Assembly: GCA_024401215.1 (NCBI GenBank)
Contig: JAKSLL010000004.1
Coordinates: 1 to 64,000 of the forward strand
Direction of reading: 5' to 3'
Length of the DNA: 64,000 nucleotides
From: Bacteroidaceae bacterium
GTDB lineage: Bacteria; Bacteroidota; Bacteroidia; Bacteroidales; Bacteroidaceae
In this document: piece after piece, positions 35,441 to 43,676 of the stretch
How the letters are laid out: each line of letters begins with the position of its first letter
How positions within the stretch are numbered: the first letter of the stretch is position 1
Notes under the pieces: model-generated
Told to the model about the DNA's origin: nothing
Databases searched by the model: none
Seen by the model: the letters and a program-made list of their open reading frames with translations, nothing else
Made by a program: the position numbers and the translations under genes

Positions 35441-36883
35441 CTATTCTGCTGTATAGAAATCTGTGATGCGCTGTATGGCTCTTGTGCAGACAGGGCAGAA
35501 ATCCTGCACTTCGTTGATTTTCATTCTGCACTCTTGCGCTGGGCGGTAGCATCCCTTTGTCTGATAGCCTGCACCCTCGAACACACCCACCACTTGGGTG
35601 CATCTGTTGAGTGCTTCCACAGCCTTGGCGTCGCTTCTGTCCATAGTCTTGAAGTTTGGCACCTTTGGGTCAAGTGGGGTTGGCACAGGAGTCTTCTTTG
35701 GAACAAGGTCTGCCCACTTGCTGTCGAAGTCCTTCAGCGTTGTGATGTTTGGCTCCCAAGGCTCGGTGTCGGCAGGATACCATTCGGTGTCCATGTCATC
35801 GTATGCATACTCGTCGGCAAGTCCTCCGTAAGAGTGTCCGAACTCATGCACAAACACCTCCTTGAAAGTCGGGTGGTCGCTTGTTGCGCAAGTCACCTGG
35901 TTGTATATGCCTCCTCCGCCGTAAGTGTCGGAGTTGACAAGCACCATGATATGCTCAAAGGGCACGCCAGAGAGGATGTCGTATATCCTGTGCATGTCCT
36001 GTGTCATGAGGTAGCGGTCGCTGTAGAATGTGTCGTAGTGGCTGTTAGCTGCTGTGTTATGCCATACGCCGTGGTGTGGCACAGTAGGGCCTCCGTCCAT
36101 GCTTGGGGAGGCTACAGCTACGATGTTGAATTTGTTTTTCAGACTTTTGAAAGGCTCGCGTGCGAAAAGGGCGTCAGCTGCTCGTTGGCAGTCGGCATAG
36201 AACTTGCCCATCTGTCCTTCTGTGTAGCCTTCGGCAACGATGGCGATATCTACGCATCGTGTTAAGTCAACATCAGCAAATGGGTTGTACAGGCTTGCCA
36301 CATAGTTGCGCTTGCCTCCGCTGCGCTCCTCGCTTTTTATGTCTTTGGCTGGAGTGGTGCCGTCAACCGCCCCCTTCCAGATGTAGTGGAATGGGATGCC
36401 GTTGTTTCCTATTTTGCGGATGAGGATGTCTTTAGGATCAACTGTGTGAGTGAGTTCTGCCATCACCTCGTTGTGGTTGTTTGTAAGAGTGATGGTCACA
36501 TCCGCCTTCTCCTTAGGGAATGGGATGTTATACGATGTCTCAAAAGCCTTGCTTACAGTCTTCGCCTCGTCGTATTGCAGCCATTCCTGAAAGAGGGTGG
36601 AGAAGGTGCTGACATATATTGTCTTGTTCGTGTTATGCTCCTTTACCGTGATTTGTCCGTTGCCGTTGAGGAACTTCTCTGCGAGTCGATTCTTTCTTCC
36701 TGCCCATCTATCCTGCTTCTTTATCTCTTCGAGGTAGATGTGCTGTTCGCGTGCATTACCTGCAAAGATATAGTCGATGCGCATGGTAGCATCCTCAAAA
36801 TACCTGTCGAAATCCTGTGCGGCAGCTTTGCCAGCTGTCAGCACTAATAAGGTAAAGGTTGCAATTGCGTATAGTATTTTCAT
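35441..36883 (-). CDS. Secreted M64-family (IgA-type) zinc metallopeptidase
   Basis: A 480-residue exported protease with a signal peptide (about 1-22). The metzincin-like zinc site HEFGHSYGGLAD places ligands at H346, H350 and D357 with catalytic E347. Upstream are VDIAIVAEGYTEGQMGKF and a GGGGIYNQ loop, all typical of peptidase family M64, whose founder cleaves IgA. The N-terminal beta domain (about 25-150) is common in Bacteroidetes members. Cysteines near the C terminus (CPVC) probably form a disulfide. It lies 130 bases upstream of the GH128-like gene on the same strand, but its own promoter box suggests a separate unit. The substrate is unknown. Confidence 0.9.
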   Translation of the reverse strand: MKILYAIATFTLLVLTAGKAAAQDFDRYFEDATMRIDYIFAGNAREQHIYLEEIKKQDRWAGRKNRLAEKFLNGNGQITVKEHNTNKTIYVSTFSTLFQEWLQYDEAKTVSKAFETSYNIPFPKEKADVTITLTNNHNEVMAELTHTVDPKDILIRKIGNNGIPFHYIWKGAVDGTTPAKDIKSEERSGGKRNYVASLYNPFADVDLTRCVDIAIVAEGYTEGQMGKFYADCQRAADALFAREPFKSLKNKFNIVAVASPSMDGGPTVPHHGVWHNTAANSHYDTFYSDRYLMTQDMHRIYDILSGVPFEHIMVLVNSDTYGGGGIYNQVTCATSDHPTFKEVFVHEFGHSYGGLADEYAYDDMDTEWYPADTEPWEPNITTLKDFDSKWADLVPKKTPVPTPLDPKVPNFKTMDRSDAKAVEALNRCTQVVGVFEGAGYQTKGCYRPAQECRMKINEVQDFCPVCTRAIQRITDFYTAE

Positions 36884-36988
36884 TCAATTCTTGTTTTGGT
36901 GTGGTGAAACGCCTTTTCTGTCACGATGGTGGAAAAGCTGTCGCAAGCCTTGTCATGATAAGCTTTCCGCTATCGTGTATTTCGGGAA

Positions 36989-36996
36989 CAAATTTA
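36989..36996 (-). promoter_or_regulatory. Bacteroidetes -7 box, TAAATTTG
   Basis: TAAATTTG on the minus strand fits TAnnTTTG and lies 106 bases upstream of the M64 peptidase start. A matching -33 element was not found at the usual spacing. Confidence 0.45.
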
Positions 36997-37063
36997 CAAA
37001 AAAAAATCAATAGAGAGTTAAAAAGTGTTTCTTTTTGCGATTTTATCCTGTTTTTTTATGATT

Positions 37064-39889
37064 TTACCATAACTTATCTTGCAAAAACTGTCCTGTGTAG
37101 CTGTATGCACATTTCACCACCTGCTCTGGAGTGCCCTCCGCAACGAGATTTCCTCCTCGTGCGCCTCCCTCCGGACCAAGGTCGATGATGTGGTCGGCGC
37201 ATTTTATGACATCGATATTATGCTCGATGATGACCACCGTATGTCCGTGGCTGATGAGTGCGTCGAAAGCGGCGAGCAGCTTCTTTATGTCGTGGAAGTG
37301 CAGTCCTGTTGTCGGTTCGTCAAAGATGAAGAGGGTAGGCGCAGCTTTCTCCTGGCTGAGGTAGTATGCGAGTTTTATGCGCTGGTTTTCGCCTCCAGAG
37401 AGCGTGTTTGATGTCTGCCCGAGCTTTATGTATCCGAGACCCACATCCTGCAGAGGCTTGAGCTTGCTTACAATCTTCTTCTGTCCGTGTGTGGTGAAGA
37501 ACTCCACAGCTTGGTTGACGGTCATCTCCAGCACGTCGAAGGCGTTCTGCCCTTCGTAGCGCACCTCCAGCACATCGCTTTTGAATCTCTTGCCGTGGCA
37601 TTGCTCGCACTCCAGCACGATGTCGTTCATAAACTGCATCTCTACAGTCACCGTGCCGTCGCCTTTGCACTCCTCGCATCGCCCTCCCTCGGTGTTGAAG
37701 GAGAAGTATGCTGGTGTGTAGCCGAGCTGCTTGGAGAGTTGCTGTGTGGCGAAGAGCTTGCGTATTTCGTCCCATGCGCCGATATATGTCACAGGGTTGC
37801 TTCGAGAGGATGTGCCTATAGGGTTCTGGTCGATAAAGTCTATGCGCTTGATCATGTTAATATCGCCTTCGATGCCAGCATGCATGCCAGGCTTCTCGCC
37901 CGCCTCGCCCAGTTTCCACTTTATTGCCTTGTAGAGGATGTCGCGTATGAGTGTGCTCTTTCCCGAACCGCTGACGCCGGTCACGCATGTCATCACATTG
38001 AGTGGAACCTTCACGTCAACGCCCTTGAGGTTGTTCTGTCTCGCATTCTTCACCAAGATGTAGTTGTTCCATGGTCGGCGTGTTGTTGGCACATCTATGG
38101 TCTCAGCCCCAGTGAGATAGTCGATAGTGTGAGAGTGTATGTTTTTGTCCTTCTTCAGTCGGTCGAGTTCCTCGGGGTCCTTTGGGTTGCCTGCATACAC
38201 TATCGTACCGCCAAGCCTTCCTGCATCAGGGCCTATGTCGATGATGTAGTCGGCAGCGAGCATGATTTCCTCGTCATGCTCCACCACCACCACCGTGTTG
38301 CCAAGCTGTTGCAGCTGTCTGAGCACATGGATGAGTCTCTGCGTGTCTCTCGGATGCAGTCCGATGCTTGGTTCGTCGAGTATGTACATGCTGCCCACGA
38401 GGGCGGAGCCGAGGCTTGTGGCAAGGTTTATGCGCTGGCTCTCTCCACCCGACAGGGTGTTGCTGAGTCGGCTCAATGTGAGGTATTCAAGTCCCACATC
38501 CATAAGGAACTTGAGTCTGCTTTTTATCTCTATGAAGAGGCGCTTGGCAATGTCTTCTTCGTGTTTTGTAGGTTTGAAAGTCCGGAAAAACTCATGAAGG
38601 TCGCTGATAGGCATCTCGCACAGCTCTGTGATGCTCTTTCCGCCCACTTTCACGTATTCCGCCTCTTTCTTCAGGCGGTGTCCGTGGCATGTTGGGCAGG
38701 TGGTCTTGCCTCTGTAGCGGGCGAGCATGACTCTGTACTGGATTTTATACTGATTCTCGCTCAGCATCCTGAAAAACTCGTCTATGCATATCGACCTGTT
38801 GCCCCATTCGTTTATCTCCTCCACTCCGTGCCATAGCAGGTCTTTCTGCTCTTGCGTGAGCTGGTAGTAAGGGGTGAAGATTGGGAATCCGTATCTGTCG
38901 GCTTTCCTTATGAACTCCTTTTTCCATTCCGACATTTTCTCGCCTCGCCAGCACACCACGCATTCGTCGTGTACGGAAAGTTCCTGGTTGGGCACGACAA
39001 GGCTCTCGTCGATACCGATGACCCTTCCATAGCCTTCGCATTGCGGACATGCCCCAACAGGCGAGTTGAAGGAGAACATCTGGTCGGTAGGCTCTTCAAA
39101 CTCAATTCCGTCGGCTTCAAACTTAAGACTGAACTCCTGTCTGCCGCCATCTTCAAAGGAGAGGATGCACTTGCCGTCGCCTTCGTAGAGGGCGGTCTTT
39201 GCTGAGTCAACAAGTCTGTTTGTCGTGGCTTTGTCGTCAGCCACCTTCATTCTGTCTATCACGATGTAGATGTCCTCGCTGCCAGTCTTGGGATCTTTCA
39301 GGAAGTCAGCGATTTTCATCACCTCCCCTCCAATCTCTATGCGCTGGAAACCAGTCTTGTAGTCGATGTCCAGCTGCTCTTCTATAGAGCGTCCGTTGCG
39401 TGGGATGAGGGGGGTGAGAATCATGAATTTCATGCCCTCGCTATGCGCAAGCATGCATTGTATGATGTCGTCAGTGGTGTTCTTTTTCACCTCGCATCCT
39501 GACACAGGGGAGTACGTGCGTCCTATTCTTGCGTAAAGCATGCGCAGGTAGTCGTAAATCTCTGTGCTTGTGCCAACTGTGCTTCGAGGGTTTCGGCTTG
39601 TCACCTTCTGCTCTATGGCGATGGCAGGTGAGATGCCCTCTATGAAGTCGCACTCAGGCTTTTTCAGTCTTCCGAGAAACTGACGGGCGTATGTGCTGAG
39701 GCTTTCCACATATCTGCGCTGTCCCTCTGCATACAGGGTGTCGAAAGCCAGCGATGACTTTCCCGAACCACTCACGCCTGTGATTACCACAAACTTGTCG
39801 TGGGGAATCTGCACATCGATATTCTTCAGGTTGTTCACCCTTGCACCCTTCACGGTGATATATTTCTTATAGTCGTATTTCAGTTTCAT
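37064..39889 (-). CDS. uvrA: UvrA, excinuclease ABC subunit A
   Basis: A 941-residue DNA-damage sensor of nucleotide excision repair; it binds DNA as a dimer and loads UvrB. Two ABC ATPase modules are visible. The first Walker A is GVSGSGKSS (residues 38-46), with [12 protein letters not shown] and [11 protein letters not shown]. The second Walker A lies near residue 640, with [12 protein letters not shown] and FDEPTTGLH. The zinc-finger cysteines CEECKGDG and CEQCHGKRF are present, as are the CPQCEGYG and CPTCHGHR pairs. Length is normal. Its first bases are duplicated at 40618-40652, and the only good consensus promoter now lies about 755 bases upstream. Confidence 0.98.
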   Translation of the reverse strand: MKLKYDYKKYITVKGARVNNLKNIDVQIPHDKFVVITGVSGSGKSSLAFDTLYAEGQRRYVESLSTYARQFLGRLKKPECDFIEGISPAIAIEQKVTSRNPRSTVGTSTEIYDYLRMLYARIGRTYSPVSGCEVKKNTTDDIIQCMLAHSEGMKFMILTPLIPRNGRSIEEQLDIDYKTGFQRIEIGGEVMKIADFLKDPKTGSEDIYIVIDRMKVADDKATTNRLVDSAKTALYEGDGKCILSFEDGGRQEFSLKFEADGIEFEEPTDQMFSFNSPVGACPQCEGYGRVIGIDESLVVPNQELSVHDECVVCWRGEKMSEWKKEFIRKADRYGFPIFTPYYQLTQEQKDLLWHGVEEINEWGNRSICIDEFFRMLSENQYKIQYRVMLARYRGKTTCPTCHGHRLKKEAEYVKVGGKSITELCEMPISDLHEFFRTFKPTKHEEDIAKRLFIEIKSRLKFLMDVGLEYLTLSRLSNTLSGGESQRINLATSLGSALVGSMYILDEPSIGLHPRDTQRLIHVLRQLQQLGNTVVVVEHDEEIMLAADYIIDIGPDAGRLGGTIVYAGNPKDPEELDRLKKDKNIHSHTIDYLTGAETIDVPTTRRPWNNYILVKNARQNNLKGVDVKVPLNVMTCVTGVSGSGKSTLIRDILYKAIKWKLGEAGEKPGMHAGIEGDINMIKRIDFIDQNPIGTSSRSNPVTYIGAWDEIRKLFATQQLSKQLGYTPAYFSFNTEGGRCEECKGDGTVTVEMQFMNDIVLECEQCHGKRFKSDVLEVRYEGQNAFDVLEMTVNQAVEFFTTHGQKKIVSKLKPLQDVGLGYIKLGQTSNTLSGGENQRIKLAYYLSQEKAAPTLFIFDEPTTGLHFHDIKKLLAAFDALISHGHTVVIIEHNIDVIKCADHIIDLGPEGGARGGNLVAEGTPEQVVKCAYSYTGQFLQDKLW

Positions 39890-39897
39890 CGTAGTGT
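39863..39897 (-). repeat. 35-bp direct repeat, gene-proximal copy (uvrA start)
   Basis: This 35-base segment covers the first nine codons of uvrA and eight bases upstream. It is repeated exactly at 40618-40652. The two copies enclose a 720-base segment. Confidence 0.9.
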
Positions 39898-40039
39898 GTT
39901 TTAAGAGTATTCCAAAATTTGGAGTTATAGTTTTGTCAGGAAGGCAGTCCTTGTGCTGATGCTCTTACCGTCAGAAGTGGTGTCTTTCAGGCACGAATGG
40001 AGTTCATGTAAGCAATGTTTTTTTATGTTAGGATGGCTT

Positions 40040-40348
40040 TTATTCATTCTTGAGAAAATCTGCATCAATCATGAGGTTATTTATCTTGACGACCGTATTA
40101 GTGTTTTGGTCGAAATAAACATCATTCTCTACACCACTTGGAGCAGGAACACCCAATGCCATTGCTTCGGGATACGGAATCCAAATGCCCATCTCCTTTG
40201 CAATTGATTCTGCACACAGGTTTATAGTGTCTATCTCTTCTCTGATGGATAGCGTTCTGCAATTTCCCGATGCATCTGTTGCATTCTGCGCACTTCTGTT
40301 GCTGAGTCGAGCTTCAAATTCTTCGAGTTTGATATGTATTTCATGCAT
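40040..40348 (-). CDS. Short protein resembling a polyvalent-protein kinase-domain fragment
   Basis: A 102-residue protein within the 720-base segment inserted upstream of uvrA. It has no signal peptide. The N-terminal half is polar and helical (ARLSNRSAQNATDASGN). The second half reads IAKEMGIWIPYPEAMALG, then SGVENDVYFDQNTNTVVKINNLM, which resembles the start of the kinase-like domain found in polyvalent proteins of mobile elements (glycine, VY strand, conserved VxKxNN lysine). That domain would continue much further, so this is probably a remnant. It may be expressed or may be debris; function unknown. Confidence 0.4.
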   Translation of the reverse strand: MHEIHIKLEEFEARLSNRSAQNATDASGNCRTLSIREEIDTINLCAESIAKEMGIWIPYPEAMALGVPAPSGVENDVYFDQNTNTVVKINNLMIDADFLKNE

Positions 40349-40587
40349 TGTTCTGTGGTTTGTCTGTGAAATTCGTTAATATAAGTCATTTCTTGTGATT
40401 AATTTTTCATGTTGAAACTATCATTACGTTATACTAAGACCTAAGTCCAAATATATTATGTCTTGACCTACTACGCAGCTTGCTGTCAGTAGTGGTAGGG
40501 GGCGAAATTTTGTTATGTCATAAGCAATGAATTTTGTTTGATGTATAGTGCTTTTTATGCAGCGTAATCTGCAATATAGCCACTACG

Positions 40588-40644
40588 TTATGTCTTTGGT
40601 ATATGGCGTCTGCACATTTTCTTATAGTCGTATTTCAGTTTCAT
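40588..40644 (-). pseudogene. Duplicated 5' fragment of uvrA
   Basis: The distal copy of the 35-bp repeat contains a uvrA ATG (40642-40644) and its first eight or nine codons (MKLKYDYKK). The frame then runs into unrelated sequence (MCRRHIPKT) and stops at 40588. It sits directly behind the consensus promoter at 40661-40692. This is the expected remnant if a segment was inserted at the start of uvrA with duplication of the junction. Confidence 0.75.
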
Positions 40645-40652
40645 CGTAGTGT
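40618..40652 (-). repeat. 35-bp direct repeat, promoter-proximal copy
   Basis: Exact copy of 39863-39897. The two copies are 755 bases apart start to start. Confidence 0.9.
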
Positions 40653-40660
40653 TATATATG

Positions 40661-40692
40661 CAAAGTTAGGAGTTTTTCTTTGAAGAAACAAA
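40661..40692 (-). promoter_or_regulatory. Consensus Bacteroidetes promoter, ancestral uvrA promoter
   Basis: On the minus strand TTTG (40692-40689), 20 bases, then TAACTTTG (40668-40661): a full match to the -33/-7 consensus. It is 17 bases upstream of the duplicated uvrA ATG at 40644, the spacing expected for a short leader. The intact uvrA start now lies about 755 bases further on. Confidence 0.75.
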
Positions 40693-40797
40693 ATATTGTG
40701 GATTTTTAACTTAAAAGTGTGCTTTCGTAATTGCTCGGTTGAAAGCAGATGCTATTAGCTTAGTGAGAAAAGCTAAATAAAAAAATCTCGTGATTTC

Positions 40798-40828
40798 TTT
40801 GTCGAATAACTATTATTATCTATTTTTG
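40798..40828 (+). promoter_or_regulatory. Consensus Bacteroidetes promoter
   Basis: TTTG (40798-40801), 19 bases, then TATTTTTG (40821-40828), matching the TTTG/TAnnTTTG pattern. Transcription would begin near 40835 and run through a structured, apparently non-coding stretch towards the SIR2-like gene at 41130. Confidence 0.7.
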
Positions 40829-40834
40829 CATTGT

Positions 40835-41100
40835 CTCTCGGGAGAAATCGGGAGAAAAGAAGGCGTTCCACGCTTTATCCTTTGAATCGAAATCGCCAAT
40901 TTCACAAACTGAAGGATATAGACAATGGTACGCCCGTAACGTGTATCTGTATGCATGCGGTTCCGCGCCGTATTGCAGCTGCATATACGGCGCGGGTAGA
41001 TTGTTTTGTATTCATTTCAGTTATGGTGTTTGGCGATACCAGATTCAAGATGAACAAGGACAGACTCCCCGCCTTTTTATTTTTAAATCTAATGCTGAAT
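40835..41100 (+). ncRNA. Candidate structured RNA or long leader of the SIR2-like gene
   Basis: The stretch behind the 40798 promoter has no persuasive reading frame. It contains an 11-bp perfect stem, CCGCGCCGTAT (40963-40973) against ATACGGCGCGG (40985-40995), around the self-complementary loop TGCAGCTGCA. It ends in CCCCGCC followed by a T-rich tract (CTTTTTATTTTTAAAT, about 41076-41091). It may be a stand-alone small RNA or a regulatory 5' leader. I do not recognise the family. The remainder of the 40349-40797 gap shows nothing beyond the uvrA fragment and its promoter. Confidence 0.4.
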
Positions 41101-41129
41101 CTTGGGAGGAAATAGGCTGATTTGTGTAT

Positions 41130-42140
41130 ATGGCCAAAAGACCACAAACTTTATTTATTGGAAATGGATTCAACAGGAATCAGTCAGATGATTTTGAATG
41201 GAGCCAAGTGTTGAATACAGGCACAGAACTTATTGTACCTCGCAATTTACCCTACACTCATTTGTACGAAAAACTTTATCTTCCTTCAACAGAAGAGTTT
41301 TTTGAAAGAAAGGATGAGACAGAATTCAAAGCAGGAATAATCAGACATCTTGATAACTTGATGAGTAAATTTCCTTATGAACAATTTCCAGAAAAATATT
41401 TGAATTTGTTTGATGGCGAATACTGTCCTTATCAAAACATTATTACCACAAATTATGATTATGGCATAGAGAGAGCTTTAGAACATATTGGATATATTTT
41501 TCAATATGAGAAAAATAGAGAGGAAAAATATAGTACATATCGAAGAAAATGCTACAAGAAGGGAGAGCAGACGGTAATTGTGTGGCATATTCATGGCGAA
41601 GGTCATGGCAAAGGAGATTCCCCAAAATCAATTATGTTAGGTTATGACCATTATTGTGCAACAACATCACGTATTCAAAGCTATGTGAAAAACGGAGTGG
41701 TTCGTAATTATGTAGTAAATAAAGAATTGAAAGAAAAACACAGAGAGACTAAAATACATTATATGCCATTTATTATGGAGGAACAAGGAAGGAATTGGGA
41801 TCCTGCGTCCATTACTACTTGGATTGACACCTTTTTCTTTTCTGATATGCACATAATAGGTTTTGGCATGGACTTTTCTGAAATAGATATTTGGTGGATA
41901 CTTAATAAAAGAAAACGCTACTTAACCGACGAATCATCAAGCCATTACGTACAGTTGAAATTAAACGATATATATTTTTATGATTATGCTTCCGAGGCAA
42001 TATTAAAAACTTTAAAAGCTTACGATGTTGTATTTGATACAAATAGGGTAGTGAAACCAGACGAGAAAGATGTAGACTGGAATTGCAGACTCAAACAAAG
42101 TATAAGGTCTCTTAAAAAAAGAATGAAAGAGACGGAATAA
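41130..42140 (+). CDS. SIR2-like domain protein, possible NADase
   Basis: A 336-residue cytoplasmic protein from the ATG at 41130; an in-frame GTG six bases earlier is the alternative. SIR2-like features are LFIGNGFNR near the N terminus (NAD-binding loop), IITTNYDYGIERAL (the TNYD motif), VWHIHGE (the catalytic-type histidine) and HIIGFGMDFSEIDIWWIL near the C terminus. No transmembrane or effector partner domain is fused. SIR2-like domains of this kind are known in antiphage systems as NAD-degrading effectors; that role is inferred here. The gene is visibly more AT-rich than its neighbours, which suggests transfer. A small sorting-domain gene begins 27 bases downstream. Confidence 0.75.
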   Translation: MAKRPQTLFIGNGFNRNQSDDFEWSQVLNTGTELIVPRNLPYTHLYEKLYLPSTEEFFERKDETEFKAGIIRHLDNLMSKFPYEQFPEKYLNLFDGEYCPYQNIITTNYDYGIERALEHIGYIFQYEKNREEKYSTYRRKCYKKGEQTVIVWHIHGEGHGKGDSPKSIMLGYDHYCATTSRIQSYVKNGVVRNYVVNKELKEKHRETKIHYMPFIMEEQGRNWDPASITTWIDTFFFSDMHIIGFGMDFSEIDIWWILNKRKRYLTDESSSHYVQLKLNDIYFYDYASEAILKTLKAYDVVFDTNRVVKPDEKDVDWNCRLKQSIRSLKKRMKETE

Positions 42141-42167
42141 TAATGTTTTTATAAATCTAACAACAAA

Positions 42168-42581
42168 ATGAAAATGAAAAAGCAACTATTGCTGATGCTC
42201 ATAGCTATGGGTACGGCAACAGCCTTTGCTCAGAGCACATTGAATGTGCATCAGAAGAGCGGGGGTGCGGTGAGCTACGCTTTCAGCGAGAAGCCTGTCG
42301 TCACGTATTCAGGTGATAACCTCGTGCTGAAAACAGCGAAGGTTGAAGTGGAGTATCCACTTGACAACCTTGAGAAACTGACGTTTGGAACAGCCGAGGC
42401 AGATGCAATCAATCAGGTGACTATGGAATTGCCATCGGAGAGAGTTACACATATTTATGATATGGGGGGCGCACTTGTCAAAAGTGTCGATGCTTCGCTG
42501 CCTCTCTCGACTGACGGTCTCAAGTCAGGCGTGTATGTAATAAAGAACGGTAAATCAACTTATAAAATCATCAAGAAGTAA
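42168..42581 (+). CDS. Small exported protein with Por/T9SS-type C-terminal tail
   Basis: A 137-residue protein with a signal peptide (ending at AFAQ). The middle, VSYAFSEKPVVTYSGDNLVLKT, is a short beta domain. The C terminus, ITHIYDMGG-type strand then LKSGVYVIKNGKSTYKIIKK, is a typical secretion-system type IX sorting tail. It is unusually small: almost nothing lies between signal and tail. It starts 27 bases after the SIR2-like gene and ends 1 base before the C-type-lectin-like gene, so it is surely co-transcribed with the latter. Confidence 0.7.
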   Translation: MKMKKQLLLMLIAMGTATAFAQSTLNVHQKSGGAVSYAFSEKPVVTYSGDNLVLKTAKVEVEYPLDNLEKLTFGTAEADAINQVTMELPSERVTHIYDMGGALVKSVDASLPLSTDGLKSGVYVIKNGKSTYKIIKK

Positions 42582-42582
42582 T

Positions 42583-43440
42583 ATGAAAACAAAGGTTATA
42601 GTGGCAGCTGCTCTTATAGCATTTGGCGTGACAGCTGCAAGTGCACAGACAATGGTTGTAAACCTTGCTAATGGTAGCAAGATGGAATTTAAGACTTCGG
42701 AAGTCACAAATGTTGAGTTCAAAGAAGCAGAAAACAAGGAAGATAAGCCAGACAATCCTGTTATAGATGATGGTCAGTTTGCCAATGGTCATGAATATGT
42801 TGACCTCGACCTGCCTTCTGGCACCCTCTGGGCAACAATGAACGTAGGCGCTGAATCTCCTGAAGATTACGGAAACTATTACGCTTGGGGCGAGACAAAG
42901 GCATACGGCGAGGAGGACACAAGCAATGCCCACAACTACAGCTACAATGGCAACAGCAGCTACAAGAAGACAGTCTATGATTGGAGCACTTACAAGTGGT
43001 GCAGCGCCTCAAATAGTCGCTCTTTCACCAAGTATAATACAAACAGCAACTACGGCACAGTTGACAACAAGAAAGTCCTCGAGCTCGCCGATGATGCCGC
43101 CTACGTAAATTGGGGCGAGAACTGGCGTATGCCAACCGATGCAGAAATGCAGGAGCTTAAGAGCAACTGCACATGGACATGGACTTCCATTAACGGCAAT
43201 AATGGCTACAAGGTGTATTCAAAGAAAGACAGCTCTAAGTACATTTTCCTTCCTGCCGCTGGCTATCGCGGCACTGGTTCGCTCAGCGACTTTGGCAGCT
43301 ACGGCTACTTCTGGTCAAGTTCGCTCAAAGAGAGCTACCCGTACGGCGCGTGTTACCTCCGCTTCTATTCGAGTCTCGTTGACTGGAACTTCCGCAACCG
43401 TTACTGCGGTCAGAGTGTGCGCCCTGTTCGCCGCCAGTAG
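42583..43440 (+). CDS. Secreted C-type-lectin-like (FISUMP-type) protein, candidate DGR target
   Basis: A 285-residue exported protein. After a signal peptide (cleaved after SAQ) is a short strand motif, VNLANGSKMEFKTSEVTNVEF, common at the start of Bacteroidales surface proteins. Then comes an acidic linker and, from about residue 65, a FISUMP/Lcl-type domain: LWATMNVGA, YYAWGET, NWRMPTDAEMQEL, FLPAAGYRG, GYFWSSS and finally GQSVRPVRRQ. Such folds present a variable ligand-binding face and are frequent targets of diversity-generating retroelements. Residues 251-275 show 13 NNC codons at the expected variable positions. No reverse transcriptase is encoded here, so variation would need one elsewhere. 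The alternative is an ordinary, fixed family member. Confidence 0.75.
   Translation: MKTKVIVAAALIAFGVTAASAQTMVVNLANGSKMEFKTSEVTNVEFKEAENKEDKPDNPVIDDGQFANGHEYVDLDLPSGTLWATMNVGAESPEDYGNYYAWGETKAYGEEDTSNAHNYSYNGNSSYKKTVYDWSTYKWCSASNSRSFTKYNTNSNYGTVDNKKVLELADDAAYVNWGENWRMPTDAEMQELKSNCTWTWTSINGNNGYKVYSKKDSSKYIFLPAAGYRGTGSLSDFGSYGYFWSSSLKESYPYGACYLRFYSSLVDWNFRNRYCGQSVRPVRRQ
43309..43437 (+). other. Candidate DGR variable region
   Basis: In residues 251, 252, 254, 255, 258, 260, 265, 269-272, 274 and 275 the codons are AGC, TAC, TAC, GGC, TAC, CGC, CTC, AAC, TTC, CGC, AAC, TAC and TGC. All end in C and could come from AAC by changes at the two adenines. The interleaved residues (P253, A256, C257, L259, F261, V266, W268, G276, QSVRPV) use other codons and match conserved positions of the family. 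The segment ends in a GC-rich stretch like a mutagenic-homing initiation site. Confidence 0.5.
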
Positions 43441-43495
43441 GGCAGATTTTACGACACCTTTTCCCCGAGAAAACGGGCAAAGAATCTGAATAGCA

Positions 43496-43569
43496 GACTT
43501 TCGATTTTGGGGTGGTGAGGTGCGCCCTCCCCGAATGGGGCGCACAGCACCACTCCAAAATCGAAAGTC
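43496..43569. other. Long DNA hairpin downstream of the candidate variable region
   Basis: Arms at 43496-43517 and 43548-43569 pair over 22 bases with one G-T. Inside, TGCGCCC (43521-43527) pairs with GGGCGCA (43538-43544). It starts 56 bases after the stop codon and is followed by A-rich rather than T-rich sequence, so it is a poor terminator in the plus direction. Known DGR target sites carry a hairpin just after the variable region. Confidence 0.6.
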
Positions 43570-43676
43570 AAAAAATATAAAAATATGTCACAACTAATAG
43601 ATATACTAAATTGAAAGGGAAAGAACTTTCCCCATTCTCATTTTTCTTTTTTGGCAGAATTATCAGTCGTTGTATT

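Noticed and set aside
37487..38836. 449-codon open frame on the plus strand
   Set aside because: It runs antisense through uvrA, whose protein is fully conserved. The predicted protein has skewed composition and no domain, so it is a shadow frame.
40831..41115. 94-codon frame beginning with TTG
   Set aside because: Composition is rich in Arg, Cys and Met and it spans the GC hairpin; the region looks more like a structured RNA. A conserved small protein is not excluded.
41124..43440. Complete DGR cassette
   Set aside because: No reverse transcriptase, accessory gene or template repeat is visible anywhere in the 64 kb; only a target gene can be proposed.
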